Source of the DNA: Bacillus sp. B-jedd
GTDB taxonomy: Bacteria > Bacillota > Bacilli > Bacillales > Cytobacillaceae
Assembly (NCBI RefSeq): GCF_000821085.1
Contig: NZ_CCXR01000001.1
Location: 2,067,001 to 2,131,000, forward strand
Reading direction: 5' to 3'
Length of the DNA stretch: 64,000 nt
The notes under the pieces were generated by a model. That model worked only from the letters and a program-made list of their open reading frames with translations. It ran no database searches and was not told the origin of the DNA. Positions 8,475 to 16,763 of the stretch are shown here, one piece after another. The position numbers were made by a program, and so were the translations under genes. Numbering within the stretch: the stretch's first letter is position 1; each line of letters starts with the position of its first letter.

Positions 8475-9083
8475 ATGGAATTGCTTTTGATCCGCCACGG
8501 AGAGTCCGAGGCAGATTTGCTCGGTGTACATGAGGGCCGGGCCGATTTTCCGCTGACCGCCCTTGGCAGAAGCCAGGCTATGAAACTGGCTAATTATTTG
8601 AATCATTCATTGATTCCTGAAAAAATTATCGCTAGCCCATTGAAGCGGGCGCTTGGAACGGCGCAGATTTTGCAGGAAGAAACCGGGGTTGAACTTGAGA
8701 TTGACCCTTTGCTGATGGAATTCAACAACGGGGTGATCGCAGGCATGCCAAGGGAGGAAGCAGCTGTGAAATATCCCTTGCCGCCGGGAGGGCGTCCCGC
8801 CCATATCCCGATCGAGGCAGGAGAATCGGAGCTTGAATTCCGGTTCCGCGCGGAAATGTTTTTGTCAAGGATCCTAACAGATTACAAAGATGCCACGAGA
8901 CTCGCGGTCGTATCACATGGCGGGATGATTTCAAAATTACTTCAATCTTTTATGAATATGCCAGCTTCCAACGATTACGAGTTTGCGACCGGCGATACAG
9001 GATTTCATCTTCTCGAAATCAAGGCTGGCAATCGGATCGTTTGGAAACTGAACAGTGATGTGCATCTGAAAGGTAAATTGTAA
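8475..9083 (+). CDS. histidine phosphatase family protein
   Basis: 202 aa, phosphoglycerate-mutase-like. The catalytic RHGES motif is at residues 7-11 with the phospho-acceptor His8; the second catalytic His is in VVSHGGMI near residue 155; ASPLKRALGTAQIL supplies the conserved Arg. It resembles broad-specificity small-molecule phosphatases rather than glycolytic mutase. RBS GGAGAAG before ATG. It lies between the two-TM protein and plsC (36-base gap), probably one operon. Confidence 0.85.
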   Translation: MELLLIRHGESEADLLGVHEGRADFPLTALGRSQAMKLANYLNHSLIPEKIIASPLKRALGTAQILQEETGVELEIDPLLMEFNNGVIAGMPREEAAVKYPLPPGGRPAHIPIEAGESELEFRFRAEMFLSRILTDYKDATRLAVVSHGGMISKLLQSFMNMPASNDYEFATGDTGFHLLEIKAGNRIVWKLNSDVHLKGKL

Positions 9084-9119
9084 TGTTTCATAGATAGAGA
9101 AGCTTTGGAGGGTTATGAG

Positions 9120-9701
9120 TTGTATCAACCAGTAGGGTATTCGTTAAAGGGAGTCCTGCGCGTTTTCAGCAAGACGAAGGTTTACAATAAAGAAGTGCTG
9201 CCTAAGTCAGGCGGCTATGTCATCGCATGCACACATACCGGCTGGGTCGATGTGCTGGCGCTCGGGACAGCCGTTTTGCCAATAGAAATTCATTATATGG
9301 CAAAAAAACAATTGTTCCAGAACCGGTTGTTCGGCTGGACACTTGGGAAATTGAATGCTTTTCCGGTCGACCGGGACAATCCGGGGCCGAGCGTCCTGAA
9401 AATTCCCCAGCGGCTTTTGGCAAAAGGGGAAGTTGTCGGCATTTTTCCAAGCGGGACAAGGATTAAGGAACAAGCGGAACTGAAGCAAGGCGCGATCACA
9501 ATCGCAATGCGCTCACAAGTGCCGATTATTCCGGCTGCCTATTCAGGCCCGAATACGCTGAAAGAGCTGTTTTCCTTTAAGAAAAGTGCTCTCGTTTTCG
9601 GTGAACCGATCTTGATTCCATCCTCAGCTCGGGAAGACCGGGATACTTATACGCATCTTCTTGAGGAAAAGATGAATGAACTGCAAAGAAGCCTTAATTG
9701 A
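9120..9701 (+). CDS. plsC: 1-acyl-sn-glycerol-3-phosphate acyltransferase
   Basis: 193 aa. It has the PlsC acyltransferase HX4D catalytic motif (H39-TGWV-D44) and the substrate-binding FPSGTR near residues 109-114. It acylates lysophosphatidic acid to phosphatidic acid at the membrane. Length and sequence match the short Bacillus YhdO/PlsC. TTG start at 9120, because GGAGG ends eight bases upstream; an earlier in-frame TTG (9105) overlaps the RBS itself. It follows the histidine phosphatase in the same direction. Confidence 0.88.
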   Translation: MYQPVGYSLKGVLRVFSKTKVYNKEVLPKSGGYVIACTHTGWVDVLALGTAVLPIEIHYMAKKQLFQNRLFGWTLGKLNAFPVDRDNPGPSVLKIPQRLLAKGEVVGIFPSGTRIKEQAELKQGAITIAMRSQVPIIPAAYSGPNTLKELFSFKKSALVFGEPILIPSSAREDRDTYTHLLEEKMNELQRSLN

Positions 9702-9744
9702 GCATGGTTTCTGCGTTTTCTGAATTTACGCGTTTAATTGTGAT

Positions 9745-9799
9745 AGGAACCTCCAGTACGGGAACACTAACTGGGCATTCACTTGTGAAGGAGGTTCTT
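9745..9799 (+). promoter_or_regulatory. inverted repeat that can sequester the next RBS
   Basis: GAACCTCC (9747-9754) is perfectly complementary to GGAGGTTC (9790-9797), which is the ribosome binding site of the 53-aa gene at 9802. With flanking A-T and G-U pairs the helix is 10 bp with a 35-base loop. If this is in the leader RNA, it would mask the RBS. Confidence 0.4.
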
Positions 9800-9801
9800 C
9801 A

Positions 9802-9963
9802 ATGAAAAAGGACAGAACGGAAAAACGGGTTGGGACTGATAAGATGAGCGGCGGTCCGGTTGGCAATGAATTCAGCAGCGATAATGCTTTTAGCGACCGA
9901 GGCCTTGAGAATGAAGTAAAAATGAACGCCGCACTGCAAAAGGGCAAAAAGGCGAAAGAATAA
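9802..9963 (+). CDS. 53-aa hydrophilic hypothetical protein
   Basis: A 53-aa ORF (MKKDRTEKRVGTDKMSGG...), highly charged, Gly/Ser-rich in the middle and Lys-rich at the end, with no hydrophobic segment. RBS GAAGGAGG seven bases before ATG, within a potential RBS-masking hairpin. It resembles small Bacillaceae proteins of unknown function, possibly sporulation- or stress-associated; that is inference from composition only. Confidence 0.6.
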   Translation: MKKDRTEKRVGTDKMSGGPVGNEFSSDNAFSDRGLENEVKMNAALQKGKKAKE

Positions 9964-10028
9964 AGCAGAATATTTTGCAAACGGACGTAATTTCCTTTAA
10001 GATGGCTTAAAAAAGGAGGTTGCGTTCT

Positions 10029-10550
10029 ATGTCGTTGGAAAGCGTGAAAGAACATTTAAAGAAGTGGAACAGAGACCATGACATTATGGAGTTTGATACA
10101 TCGAGCGCAACGGTTGAACTAGCTGCTGAGGCAATCGGGGTCAAGCCCGAAAGAATCGCCAAGACGCTGTCATTCAGGGGGGAAGGCGAATCCGCCATTC
10201 TAATTGTTGCTGCTGGTGATGCGAAGATTGACAACAAAAAGTTCCGCCATACGTTTGGCTTTAAAGCAAGGATGCTCAGTCCCGAAGAGGTGCTTGACCA
10301 GACAGGACACGCTATTGGCGGCGTCTGCCCGTTCGGCTTGAAAAATGGTTTGCAGGTCTATCTCGATGACTCGATGAAACGGTTCGAGACGGTATTTCCC
10401 GCCTGCGGTAGTCCAAACTCTGCAATTGAAGTGACATTGGAGGAACTTGCTGAATATTCATCCGCAGAAGGCTGGGTGGATGTCTGCAAAAATTGGCAGG
10501 AGGATGGTTTAGTAAAACCATCTTTGGCCCAAGCTATAAACAGTAATTAA
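10029..10550 (+). CDS. YbaK/EbsC-type aminoacyl-tRNA deacylase
   Basis: 173 aa, single YbaK/EbsC domain. The typical blocks are visible: VELAAEAIGVKPERIAKTL near residues 28-46, the catalytic-lysine-type strand with DAKIDNKKFR, and IGGVCPFGLK near residue 97. These proteins hydrolyse mischarged aminoacyl-tRNAs such as Cys-tRNA(Pro) in trans. ATG at 10029 follows AAAGGAGGT with eight-base spacing; an upstream in-frame TTG overlaps the RBS. Monocistronic, with terminator. Confidence 0.85.
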   Translation: MSLESVKEHLKKWNRDHDIMEFDTSSATVELAAEAIGVKPERIAKTLSFRGEGESAILIVAAGDAKIDNKKFRHTFGFKARMLSPEEVLDQTGHAIGGVCPFGLKNGLQVYLDDSMKRFETVFPACGSPNSAIEVTLEELAEYSSAEGWVDVCKNWQEDGLVKPSLAQAINSN

Positions 10551-10561
10551 GGACCAGTAAA

Positions 10562-10590
10562 GCAGCCATTTTATAATGGCTGCTTATTTA
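10562..10590 (+). terminator. terminator after YbaK gene
   Basis: GCAGCCATT/AATGGCTGC perfect 9-bp stem, 4-base loop, then TTATTTA. Confidence 0.7.
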
Positions 10591-10725
10591 CGTGGGGAAT
10601 TCTCGGAAAAAGACTACCTTTTGTACCGGGAATAAAGTAACTATTAAAATAATTTCCCAAAATTAATAGGTCTTCTGTGGCATGGACAATCTTTCCGTAC
10701 CTTTGTTACGGTTAAAGATAGGTGG

Positions 10726-10741
10726 ATGTAAGCACTTACAT
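10726..10741 (+). promoter_or_regulatory. candidate operator upstream of nagZ
   Basis: A 7-2-7 inverted repeat ATGTAAG-CA-CTTACAT, 90 bases before the nagZ start, with a third half-site (CTTACAT) about 14 bases downstream. It looks like a repressor or activator site; the regulator is unknown. Confidence 0.4.
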
Positions 10742-10829
10742 ACTTTGAAAAAAGCTTACATATATTTTTGGTCCACCGCCATGTTTATGTACATGGTTTT
10801 ATTTTGCCAAAAAAGAGGAGGTAGAACGT

Positions 10830-12608
10830 TTGAAGACAAAAAAGTTTTTCCTAATTGCCATGGTTGTCTCGCTAGTCTTGATGGGACTCCCGCTTACATC
10901 CCAGGCCAGCTGGCAGGATCCGGTGAAGCCGGGCTGGAAGAAAGGCGAAGTAAAAAAGGGCTGGATTCAGAGCAAGATTCAGCATATGACGATTGAAGAG
11001 AAGGTTGGACAACTCTTCATCGTCCATGTCTATGGAAAGAGTGCTGAAGACCCGGCATATGAAACGACAAACCTTACTAATAACCGCGGTGGTAAGAACT
11101 TCAAGGAAGTCATTGAAAAGTATAAACTTGGCGGAGTAATCTACTTTAACTGGAGCCAAAATATCACGACTCCAGCAAACCTTACCCAAGTAAACGCATT
11201 ATCTAATGAGGTTCAAAAAATTGCGATGGAGCAGCGGATGCCGATTCCTTTGTTTGTCTCGACCGACCAGGAAGGCGGAATCGTCCAGCGGCTGACGACG
11301 CCGGGTACAGTTTTCCCAGGCAGCATGGCGCTTGGTGCGACTCGCTCCACTGAGCTCGCGGCGAAATCCGCGGATGTATTGGCAAAGGAATTAAAAGCGA
11401 TTGGTGTTAACATGGATTTCGCACCTGATGCGGATGTGAACATGAATCCGGCTAATCCGGTCATCGGGGTACGTTCATTTGGTGAAGATCCAAAGCTTGT
11501 GTCGGATATGGTCGTTGCCCAGGTGAAGGCATTCCAGCAGGAAGGTGTCAGCGCTACAGCAAAACACTTCCCTGGACATGGTGATACAGCTGTCGACTCC
11601 CATTATGGTCTGCCAATCATCAATCATGACCTAGAAACACTTCACAAGGTAGATCTGGCTCCTTTCAAAGCTGCGATTGACGCAGGCGTAGATTCGATCA
11701 TGACAGGTCACATTGTTGTTCCGGCTCTCGATGATTCGGGAATGCCTGCAACTTTATCCAAGCCGATTCTAACTGATCTTTTGCGCGGGGAAATGGGCTT
11801 TGACGGGTTGATCATTACTGACAGCCTTGATATGTCAGGGGCTAGTGCTGTTCCTGCTGAAAGAATTGCTTTGGAGGCCTTCAAGGCAGGGGCCGACATC
11901 CTTCTAAACCCTTCCAATGTGGTTGTAGCATACAATTCTGTCCTTGATGCAGTAAAAAGCGGTGAAGTCAGCGAAAAGCGACTTGATGAATCTGTATACC
12001 GTATATTAGAGAATAAGATGAAGCGCGGCTTGTTCCATGATCAATATACAGATCCATCTGCCATTTCTGTAGTAGGCGCTCCTGAGCATCTTGCGCTTGC
12101 CGATGAGATTGCCAACAAGAGCATCACACTTGTTAAAAATGAAGGAAATCTGCTTCCGTTGCAAAAAGCGGAAAATGTGTTTATCACAGGTCCTTCAACC
12201 GGCAAGCCGGCAATGCTTGCGGATGATTTAAAGGCGAAGGGCTTCCAGACTTCTTCATTCGCAACAAGCGCAACGCCTACAGCAGCCCAAATTTCAACTG
12301 CTGTCTCAAGAGCGGCCAATGCCGACAAAGTCATCGTGACGACCTACAACGGCGCGACAAACGCCGGACAGGCAAATTTGGTTAAAGCACTTAAGGATTC
12401 CGGCAAAAAGGTTATCGTTGCCGCAATCCGCAATCCGTATGATTTAATGGCGTTCCCGACAGCGGATGCCTATTTGGCAACATACGGTGACCGCGATGTT
12501 TCCATCCATGCACTTGCACGGGTACTTGCCAATGAAGTGAACCCGTCAGGTAAGCTGCCGGTTACTATTCCGGGTCTATATGCATATGGCGCGGGATTGA
12601 CCTACTAA
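10830..12608 (+). CDS. nagZ: secreted beta-N-acetylglucosaminidase (GH3)
   Basis: 592 aa. Residues 1-27 form a Sec signal peptide (KTKK, hydrophobic core, SQA-S). A GH3 TIM barrel follows, with the diagnostic K245-HFPGHGDTxxDSH258 motif containing the Asp-His dyad of NagZ enzymes and the nucleophile region IITDSLDM near residue 330. A C-terminal alpha/beta domain runs from about residue 430 to the end. In Bacillus the homologue (YbbD/NagZ) removes GlcNAc from muropeptides outside the cell during wall turnover. TTG start; GAGGAGGT is seven bases upstream. No murQ/murR neighbours, unlike B. subtilis. Confidence 0.88.
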   Translation: MKTKKFFLIAMVVSLVLMGLPLTSQASWQDPVKPGWKKGEVKKGWIQSKIQHMTIEEKVGQLFIVHVYGKSAEDPAYETTNLTNNRGGKNFKEVIEKYKLGGVIYFNWSQNITTPANLTQVNALSNEVQKIAMEQRMPIPLFVSTDQEGGIVQRLTTPGTVFPGSMALGATRSTELAAKSADVLAKELKAIGVNMDFAPDADVNMNPANPVIGVRSFGEDPKLVSDMVVAQVKAFQQEGVSATAKHFPGHGDTAVDSHYGLPIINHDLETLHKVDLAPFKAAIDAGVDSIMTGHIVVPALDDSGMPATLSKPILTDLLRGEMGFDGLIITDSLDMSGASAVPAERIALEAFKAGADILLNPSNVVVAYNSVLDAVKSGEVSEKRLDESVYRILENKMKRGLFHDQYTDPSAISVVGAPEHLALADEIANKSITLVKNEGNLLPLQKAENVFITGPSTGKPAMLADDLKAKGFQTSSFATSATPTAAQISTAVSRAANADKVIVTTYNGATNAGQANLVKALKDSGKKVIVAAIRNPYDLMAFPTADAYLATYGDRDVSIHALARVLANEVNPSGKLPVTIPGLYAYGAGLTY

Positions 12609-12628
12609 TATTTATGAGATTGGCAAAA

Positions 12629-12656
12629 GCAGGCGTAAATTGCGCCTGCTATTTTG
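12629..12656 (+). terminator. terminator after nagZ
   Basis: GCAGGCG/CGCCTGC stem with 7-base loop, followed by TATTTTG. Confidence 0.65.
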
Positions 12657-12666
12657 TCGTTTAGGA

Positions 12667-13100
12667 AATTATAAAATAATACTGTGTGTATACCTCCAGA
12701 CAAGCTATTTGAATCCAGCTCCACAAGGAAGGCTGCGGCAGCATAGCATCGCACGAAGGAAAAGTGTTTTCCTTTTCCGAGGAGCGCCTAGCCCCTCGAG
12801 GTCATAAGCCATATCCCTCCGGAGGGCAGGCCCGTCCTCGGAAATGCCCGCATTTCAGTGTCCTCCGGGCTCCGTCTTATGCTGCGCTACGCTTCGCTCG
12901 CATTAAGGGCGACTAAGGTTTTGCTGTCGCAAACCCAAGTCTTCCTATATCGGGGCTGACCACAAAGGAAAGCTCCTGTGTATAATCATCGCAGGGACAC
13001 AAAGGAAAGCTCCCCGGAATTAGCATCGCAGGGACAGACGCCTTTTGTCTGTCACGAGGCGGTTGTTGCCTGTCACGAAGGCGCTTGCGCATTTTGTCCT
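12667..13100 (+). repeat. E1 hairpin element, expanded copy
   Basis: This is a member of the E1 family (compare 15384 and 56516), recognisable by the left end ATACTGTGTGTATA and the stem blocks AGCGCC, AGCCCC, CATAAG, CCGGAGG and their complements in reverse order. The copy is about 434 bp instead of 165 bp because extra GC-rich segments sit in the hairpin: one before the first AGCGCC block, one splitting CCTCCGG, one replacing the second GGTC-GGGGCT approach, and several copies of an AAGGAAAGCTCC-containing segment near the right end. It fills the gap between nagZ and the sirtuin gene. Confidence 0.7.
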
Positions 13101-13198
13101 GCTTTTACAGCAAGTTATTTGGGAATACTAGATGGATGCCTTATCCTATATTTAAAGAGGGTTCACAACATAGATAGAAAGTTAAGGGAGGATAATGA

Positions 13199-13957
13199 AT
13201 GTTAATTCAAGATTGCGCAGATATCATTAGGAAATCCCGAAACATCGTCGTATTGACGGGTGCGGGTATCAGCACCGAATCCGGCATAAAGGACTTCCGT
13301 TCGCGTACAGGCATTTACCAGGAGGCACCGGAATATGTCTTGTCGATCGGCTATTTCCTTGAGAAGCCACAGGAGTTTTATCAGTTTGCCTTTGACCATC
13401 TGTATCATCCTGGCGCGAAGCCAAATAAAGGACATGAAATTTTGGCAAAATGGGAGACAGAGGGCAGAGTAAGCAAGGTGATTACCCAAAATATTGACGG
13501 ACTTCACCAAAAGGCTGGCAACCAGGATGTAATCGAGTTCCATGGGACGATGGAGACTGCGAGCTGCCTTCATTGCGGCGTGTCATATACCGCTGCTGAA
13601 ATGGCCAGGCGATTGAAGGAAATGAACGATTTTTACATATGCAGCCGATGTGAAACAAAGCGGGAAAGAGACCGGTATATCAAGCCGGATGTCGTCCTGT
13701 TCGGCGATGCAGGCGAGTGGTTCACCCCTGAAGGTTTTGCTGAAATTCTTGACTGGATCGAGACAGCAGATTGTGTGCTGGTATTAGGAACAAGCCTAAA
13801 GGTAGTGCCGTTCGCTTCCTTTCCTCAATATCGAGGAGACGGAGTGCCGCTAATTATTGTCAATCGCGACGAAACTGCATATGACCACGGCCCCGACACG
13901 ATTGCCATCCATGATTCGATCGGCAAAACACTCTCAGCCATTGATGAACTGCTGTAA
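13199..13957 (+). CDS. Sir2-family NAD-dependent protein deacylase
   Basis: 252 aa. NAD-binding GAGISTESGIKDFRS begins at residue 21; QNIDGLHQKAG near residue 100; catalytic His in EFHGT; four zinc cysteines in CLHC and CSRC; VVLFGD and GTSLKVVPF complete the Rossmann side. It removes acyl groups from lysines in the cytoplasm. Equivalent to Bacillus SrtN/CobB-type sirtuins in length. ATG follows AAGGGAGG. Monocistronic. Confidence 0.88.
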   Translation: MLIQDCADIIRKSRNIVVLTGAGISTESGIKDFRSRTGIYQEAPEYVLSIGYFLEKPQEFYQFAFDHLYHPGAKPNKGHEILAKWETEGRVSKVITQNIDGLHQKAGNQDVIEFHGTMETASCLHCGVSYTAAEMARRLKEMNDFYICSRCETKRERDRYIKPDVVLFGDAGEWFTPEGFAEILDWIETADCVLVLGTSLKVVPFASFPQYRGDGVPLIIVNRDETAYDHGPDTIAIHDSIGKTLSAIDELL

Positions 13958-14010
13958 ATTTGGTTGGTGGGGTTCCGTTATTCAAAATTTCACCGACTTT
14001 CTCACCTATA

Positions 14011-14097
14011 TCCTTAAATTTTTCGATATATCCTTAAGTTTTTAGATATATCCTTAAATTTTTCAAGATATCCTTAAATTTTCCGATGTTTCCTTAT
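14011..14097 (+). repeat. 20-bp tandem repeat, AT-rich
   Basis: TCCTTAA-containing units start at 14011, 14031, 14051, 14071 and 14091, an exact 20-bp period with slight divergence in each unit. It lies downstream of the sirtuin gene and upstream of a terminator. Confidence 0.7.
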
Positions 14098-14143
14098 TTG
14101 TCACTAAAACCGGAGGAATCCCACACCCATTCAGCAAAAAAAT

Positions 14144-14175
14144 GACCTGAATCCAAGACCAGGTCCTAATTTTTT
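14144..14175 (+). terminator. terminator between sirtuin and des
   Basis: GACCTG/CAGGTC stem with a 10-base loop, then TAATTTTTT. It insulates the des promoter from upstream transcription. Confidence 0.6.
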
Positions 14176-14183
14176 CGCCAAAT

Positions 14184-14212
14184 ATGACATTTGTCATGCT
14201 TGTCATATGACA
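14184..14212 (+). promoter_or_regulatory. probable DesR operator (two palindromes)
   Basis: ATGACA-TT-TGTCAT (14184-14197) and the perfect palindrome TGTCATATGACA (14201-14212). They lie roughly -70 to -45 relative to the predicted des start site, the region where phosphorylated DesR binds upstream of B. subtilis des. The genome encodes DesK and DesR just downstream, so these are the best candidates for DesR sites. The assignment is inference from position and symmetry. Confidence 0.65.
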
Positions 14213-14220
14213 GCTGCTAC

Positions 14221-14249
14221 TGCACAGCCTACTTTGTTTTCTTTATAAT
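14221..14249 (+). promoter_or_regulatory. predicted des promoter
   Basis: -35 TGCACA (14221-14226), 17-bp spacer, perfect -10 TATAAT (14244-14249). The weak -35 fits a promoter needing an activator such as DesR. Confidence 0.55.
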
Positions 14250-14289
14250 CATAGTATAAAGATTGCAAAAGGAAGGGGCTTTTTACAGA

Positions 14290-15327
14290 ATGACTGTACA
14301 AAACCAGCAAAAAGCATTGAAAAAGCAAGTTGCTCCTTATGAAAAATCCGAAACGAAAAAGAGTGTTATTCAAATTATTAATACAATCATCCCGTTTTTC
14401 GGGCTATGGTTTCTAGCGTACAAAGCGTTGCCAGTGAGCTACTTGCTGACTTTGGCACTTGGAATTCTTGCATCAGGCTTCATGGTCAGGACGTTCATCA
14501 TTTTCCACGACTGCTGCCACCATTCTTTTTTCAAGAACAGGAAAGCTAATAAAATTGTCGGCACGATTACAGGCTTAATCACGTTTTTCCCATATAGCCA
14601 ATGGGGCCGCGACCATAATATCCACCATGCAACAAGCGGAAATCTTGATAAGCGCGGGACAGGGGATATCTGGGTTATGACCGTTGAAGAGTATGCGGCT
14701 GCTTCTCCGATGCTTAAATTGGGGTACAGGCTATACCGGAACCCTCTTGTCATGTTCGTCCTTGGTCCAATCTGGCTTGTCATTATCAAAAACAGGTTCA
14801 ACCGCCGTGACGCCCGGATGCCTGAGAAAATGAACACTTGGCTGACCAATGCCTTGATTGTTGGAATCTCAGCATTGCTCATTTGGGCGATTGGCTGGAA
14901 GGCGTTTCTGATGGTCCAGCTTCCGATCATGTTCGTCGCAGGAATGCTTGGAATTTGGCTGTTCTATATCCAGCACACGTTTGAGGATTCCTATTTCGAA
15001 CACGATAAAGAATGGGAATATGTTCTCGCTGCTGTTGAAGGAAGCTCTTATTACAAGCTGCCTAAAATCCTCCAGTGGGTGACAGGGAACATCGGATTCC
15101 ACCACGTCCATCACCTTGCTCCTAGGGTGCCGAACTATAAGCTTGAAGAAGCGCACAATAATACTATGCCGCTTCAGCATGTTCCGACTGTTACGTTATC
15201 GACCAGCTTTGAGTCTCTGAAGTTCCGTTTATGGGACGAAGAGAAAAAACGATTTGTCGGTTATTCAGCCGCCAAGGCTTTTGCAAAAAAACCATCCGGC
15301 GTGAAGATGAAGCCGAAAACAGAATAG
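14290..15327 (+). CDS. des: acyl-lipid fatty acid desaturase
   Basis: 345 aa integral membrane desaturase. Three histidine boxes hold the di-iron centre: H73-DCC-H77, H109-NI-HH113 and H271-HVHH275. Hydrophobic segments flank them. Length and sequence match B. subtilis Des, the delta5-desaturase that introduces double bases into phospholipid acyl chains after cold shock. The ATG at 14290 (MTVQNQ) matches the known N-terminus; an upstream TTG at 14263 would add nine residues. It is preceded by DesR-like palindromes and followed by a terminator, then an inserted repeat, then desKR. Confidence 0.9.
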   Translation: MTVQNQQKALKKQVAPYEKSETKKSVIQIINTIIPFFGLWFLAYKALPVSYLLTLALGILASGFMVRTFIIFHDCCHHSFFKNRKANKIVGTITGLITFFPYSQWGRDHNIHHATSGNLDKRGTGDIWVMTVEEYAAASPMLKLGYRLYRNPLVMFVLGPIWLVIIKNRFNRRDARMPEKMNTWLTNALIVGISALLIWAIGWKAFLMVQLPIMFVAGMLGIWLFYIQHTFEDSYFEHDKEWEYVLAAVEGSSYYKLPKILQWVTGNIGFHHVHHLAPRVPNYKLEEAHNNTMPLQHVPTVTLSTSFESLKFRLWDEEKKRFVGYSAAKAFAKKPSGVKMKPKTE

Positions 15328-15340
15328 ATCAGTCACTGAA

Positions 15341-15372
15341 GAGCTCCCCATTAACAGGGGAGTCTTTTCGTT
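15341..15372 (+). terminator. terminator after des
   Basis: CTCCCC/GGGGAG stem with 7-base loop, then TCTTTTCG. It partly separates des from desKR. Confidence 0.6.
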
Positions 15373-15383
15373 ACCTTAGCCAA

Positions 15384-15550
15384 CTATAAATTAATACTGT
15401 GTGCATAACTCGGGACAAGTTATTTGAATCCAGCTTCAGCGCCTAGCCCCTCGAGGTCATAAGCCATATCCCTCCGGAGGGCAGGCCCGTCCTCCGGGCT
15501 CCGTCTTATGCTGGTCGGGGCTGACCAAGGCGCTTGCGCTTTTTGTTCTA
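15384..15550 (+). repeat. E1 hairpin element, canonical copy
   Basis: About 165 bp. Nested complementary blocks in order: AGCGCC, AGCCCC, CATAAG, CCGGAGG, then CCTCCGG, CTTATG, GGGGCT, GGCGCT, so the whole core can fold as one long hairpin. It is nearly identical to the copy at 56516. No ORF. It sits between des and desK, so desKR must be read through it or have a promoter in the 76 bases that follow. Confidence 0.75.
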
Positions 15551-15626
15551 TTACTGCATTAAAGTGGCTAATGGATGGCTATATGGTAAAATTAAGTCAG
15601 AAATAATAGACAAAAGAGGCTGATTC

Positions 15627-16763
15627 ATGTTTAAAAAATATTGGACACTCCTTGGACGGACAGGAATATCTCCGTACATATGGACGATTCTCGGAATTCT
15701 GCCGTTTTATTTCATTTATCTTTCTTCTTCTACCGTGAAAGTGATGGCTGGCATCGTCTTGACGCTGGCATTCTTCGGTTTTTACCGATTGGCTTACCTT
15801 TCGAAGGGATGGACGGTTTATTTATGGACAGTCCTGCTAATCGGCATTTCCATTACGCTGACGACCTTGTTCAGCTATGTATATTTCGCTTTCTTTATTG
15901 CTTACTTTATAGGAAATATAAAAAATAAAATCGCTTTTTACGTTCTTTATTCGATCCATCTCGCTGGTATGGTTATCGCAATCAATCTAAGAATTATCCT
16001 TCAGGATGATTTTTTCCTGAAGCAGCTGCCGCTTGTCGTGATTGTCTTGCTGAGTCTGATCCTGCTGCCTTTCAGCCTGCGCCACAGGACTGAAAGAGGG
16101 AAGCTCGAGGAAAAGCTTGAAGATGCAAACAAGAAAATTGAAGAACTGATAAAGATTGAGGAAAGGCAGCGGATTGCCCGTGACCTCCATGATACCCTCG
16201 GCCAAAAGCTATCACTGATTGGCTTGAAGAGCGATCTGGCCAGAAGGCTGATTTCCAAAGACCCTGACCGGGCGGCCGAGGAGCTGAAGGATGTCCAGCA
16301 AACAGCCAGGACAGCCTTGAACGAAGTGAGGAAAATGGTTGCGCAAATGCGCGGCATTCGTCTGAACGAGGAAATTGTCAGGGTAAAGGAGCTCCTTGAT
16401 GCTGCACAGATTGAATTTAAAGGAAGCGAGGATTGGTCGCTGCAAAATGTGCCCCTCCTGGTGGAAAATATTTTGAGCATGTGCCTGAAAGAAGCGATTA
16501 CGAATGTGGTCCGCCATAGCAGTGCGACAGGCTGTGAAGTGATCCTTGCACACAATGACAGGGAAATATCACTGATTGTAAAAGATAATGGAGTCGGGCA
16601 GGTAGACAAGGTTCATTTTGCAAAAGGAAGTGGTCTTTCGGGGATGAGGGAGAGGCTTGAGTTTGTGAATGGGACGCTGGATATTAGTTGCAACGGGGGA
16701 ACTGAGCTGTTGATTCGTGTTCCGACTGTGGTGAAGCATTTGGAGAAGGAGGGTGTGAGATGA
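15627..16763 (+). CDS. desK: membrane thermosensor histidine kinase DesK
   Basis: 378 aa. The N-terminal 150 residues hold about five TM segments, starting near residue 15 with ISPYIWTILGILPFYF, the same signature as B. subtilis DesK. A charged two-helix coil (residues 155-185) follows, then the HisKA_3 motif RIARDLHDTLGQ with phospho-acceptor His188 and a HATPase_c domain with DNGVG. It senses membrane thickness/fluidity and phosphorylates DesR in the cold. Four-base overlap with desR indicates translational coupling. Confidence 0.93.
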   Translation: MFKKYWTLLGRTGISPYIWTILGILPFYFIYLSSSTVKVMAGIVLTLAFFGFYRLAYLSKGWTVYLWTVLLIGISITLTTLFSYVYFAFFIAYFIGNIKNKIAFYVLYSIHLAGMVIAINLRIILQDDFFLKQLPLVVIVLLSLILLPFSLRHRTERGKLEEKLEDANKKIEELIKIEERQRIARDLHDTLGQKLSLIGLKSDLARRLISKDPDRAAEELKDVQQTARTALNEVRKMVAQMRGIRLNEEIVRVKELLDAAQIEFKGSEDWSLQNVPLLVENILSMCLKEAITNVVRHSSATGCEVILAHNDREISLIVKDNGVGQVDKVHFAKGSGLSGMRERLEFVNGTLDISCNGGTELLIRVPTVVKHLEKEGVR

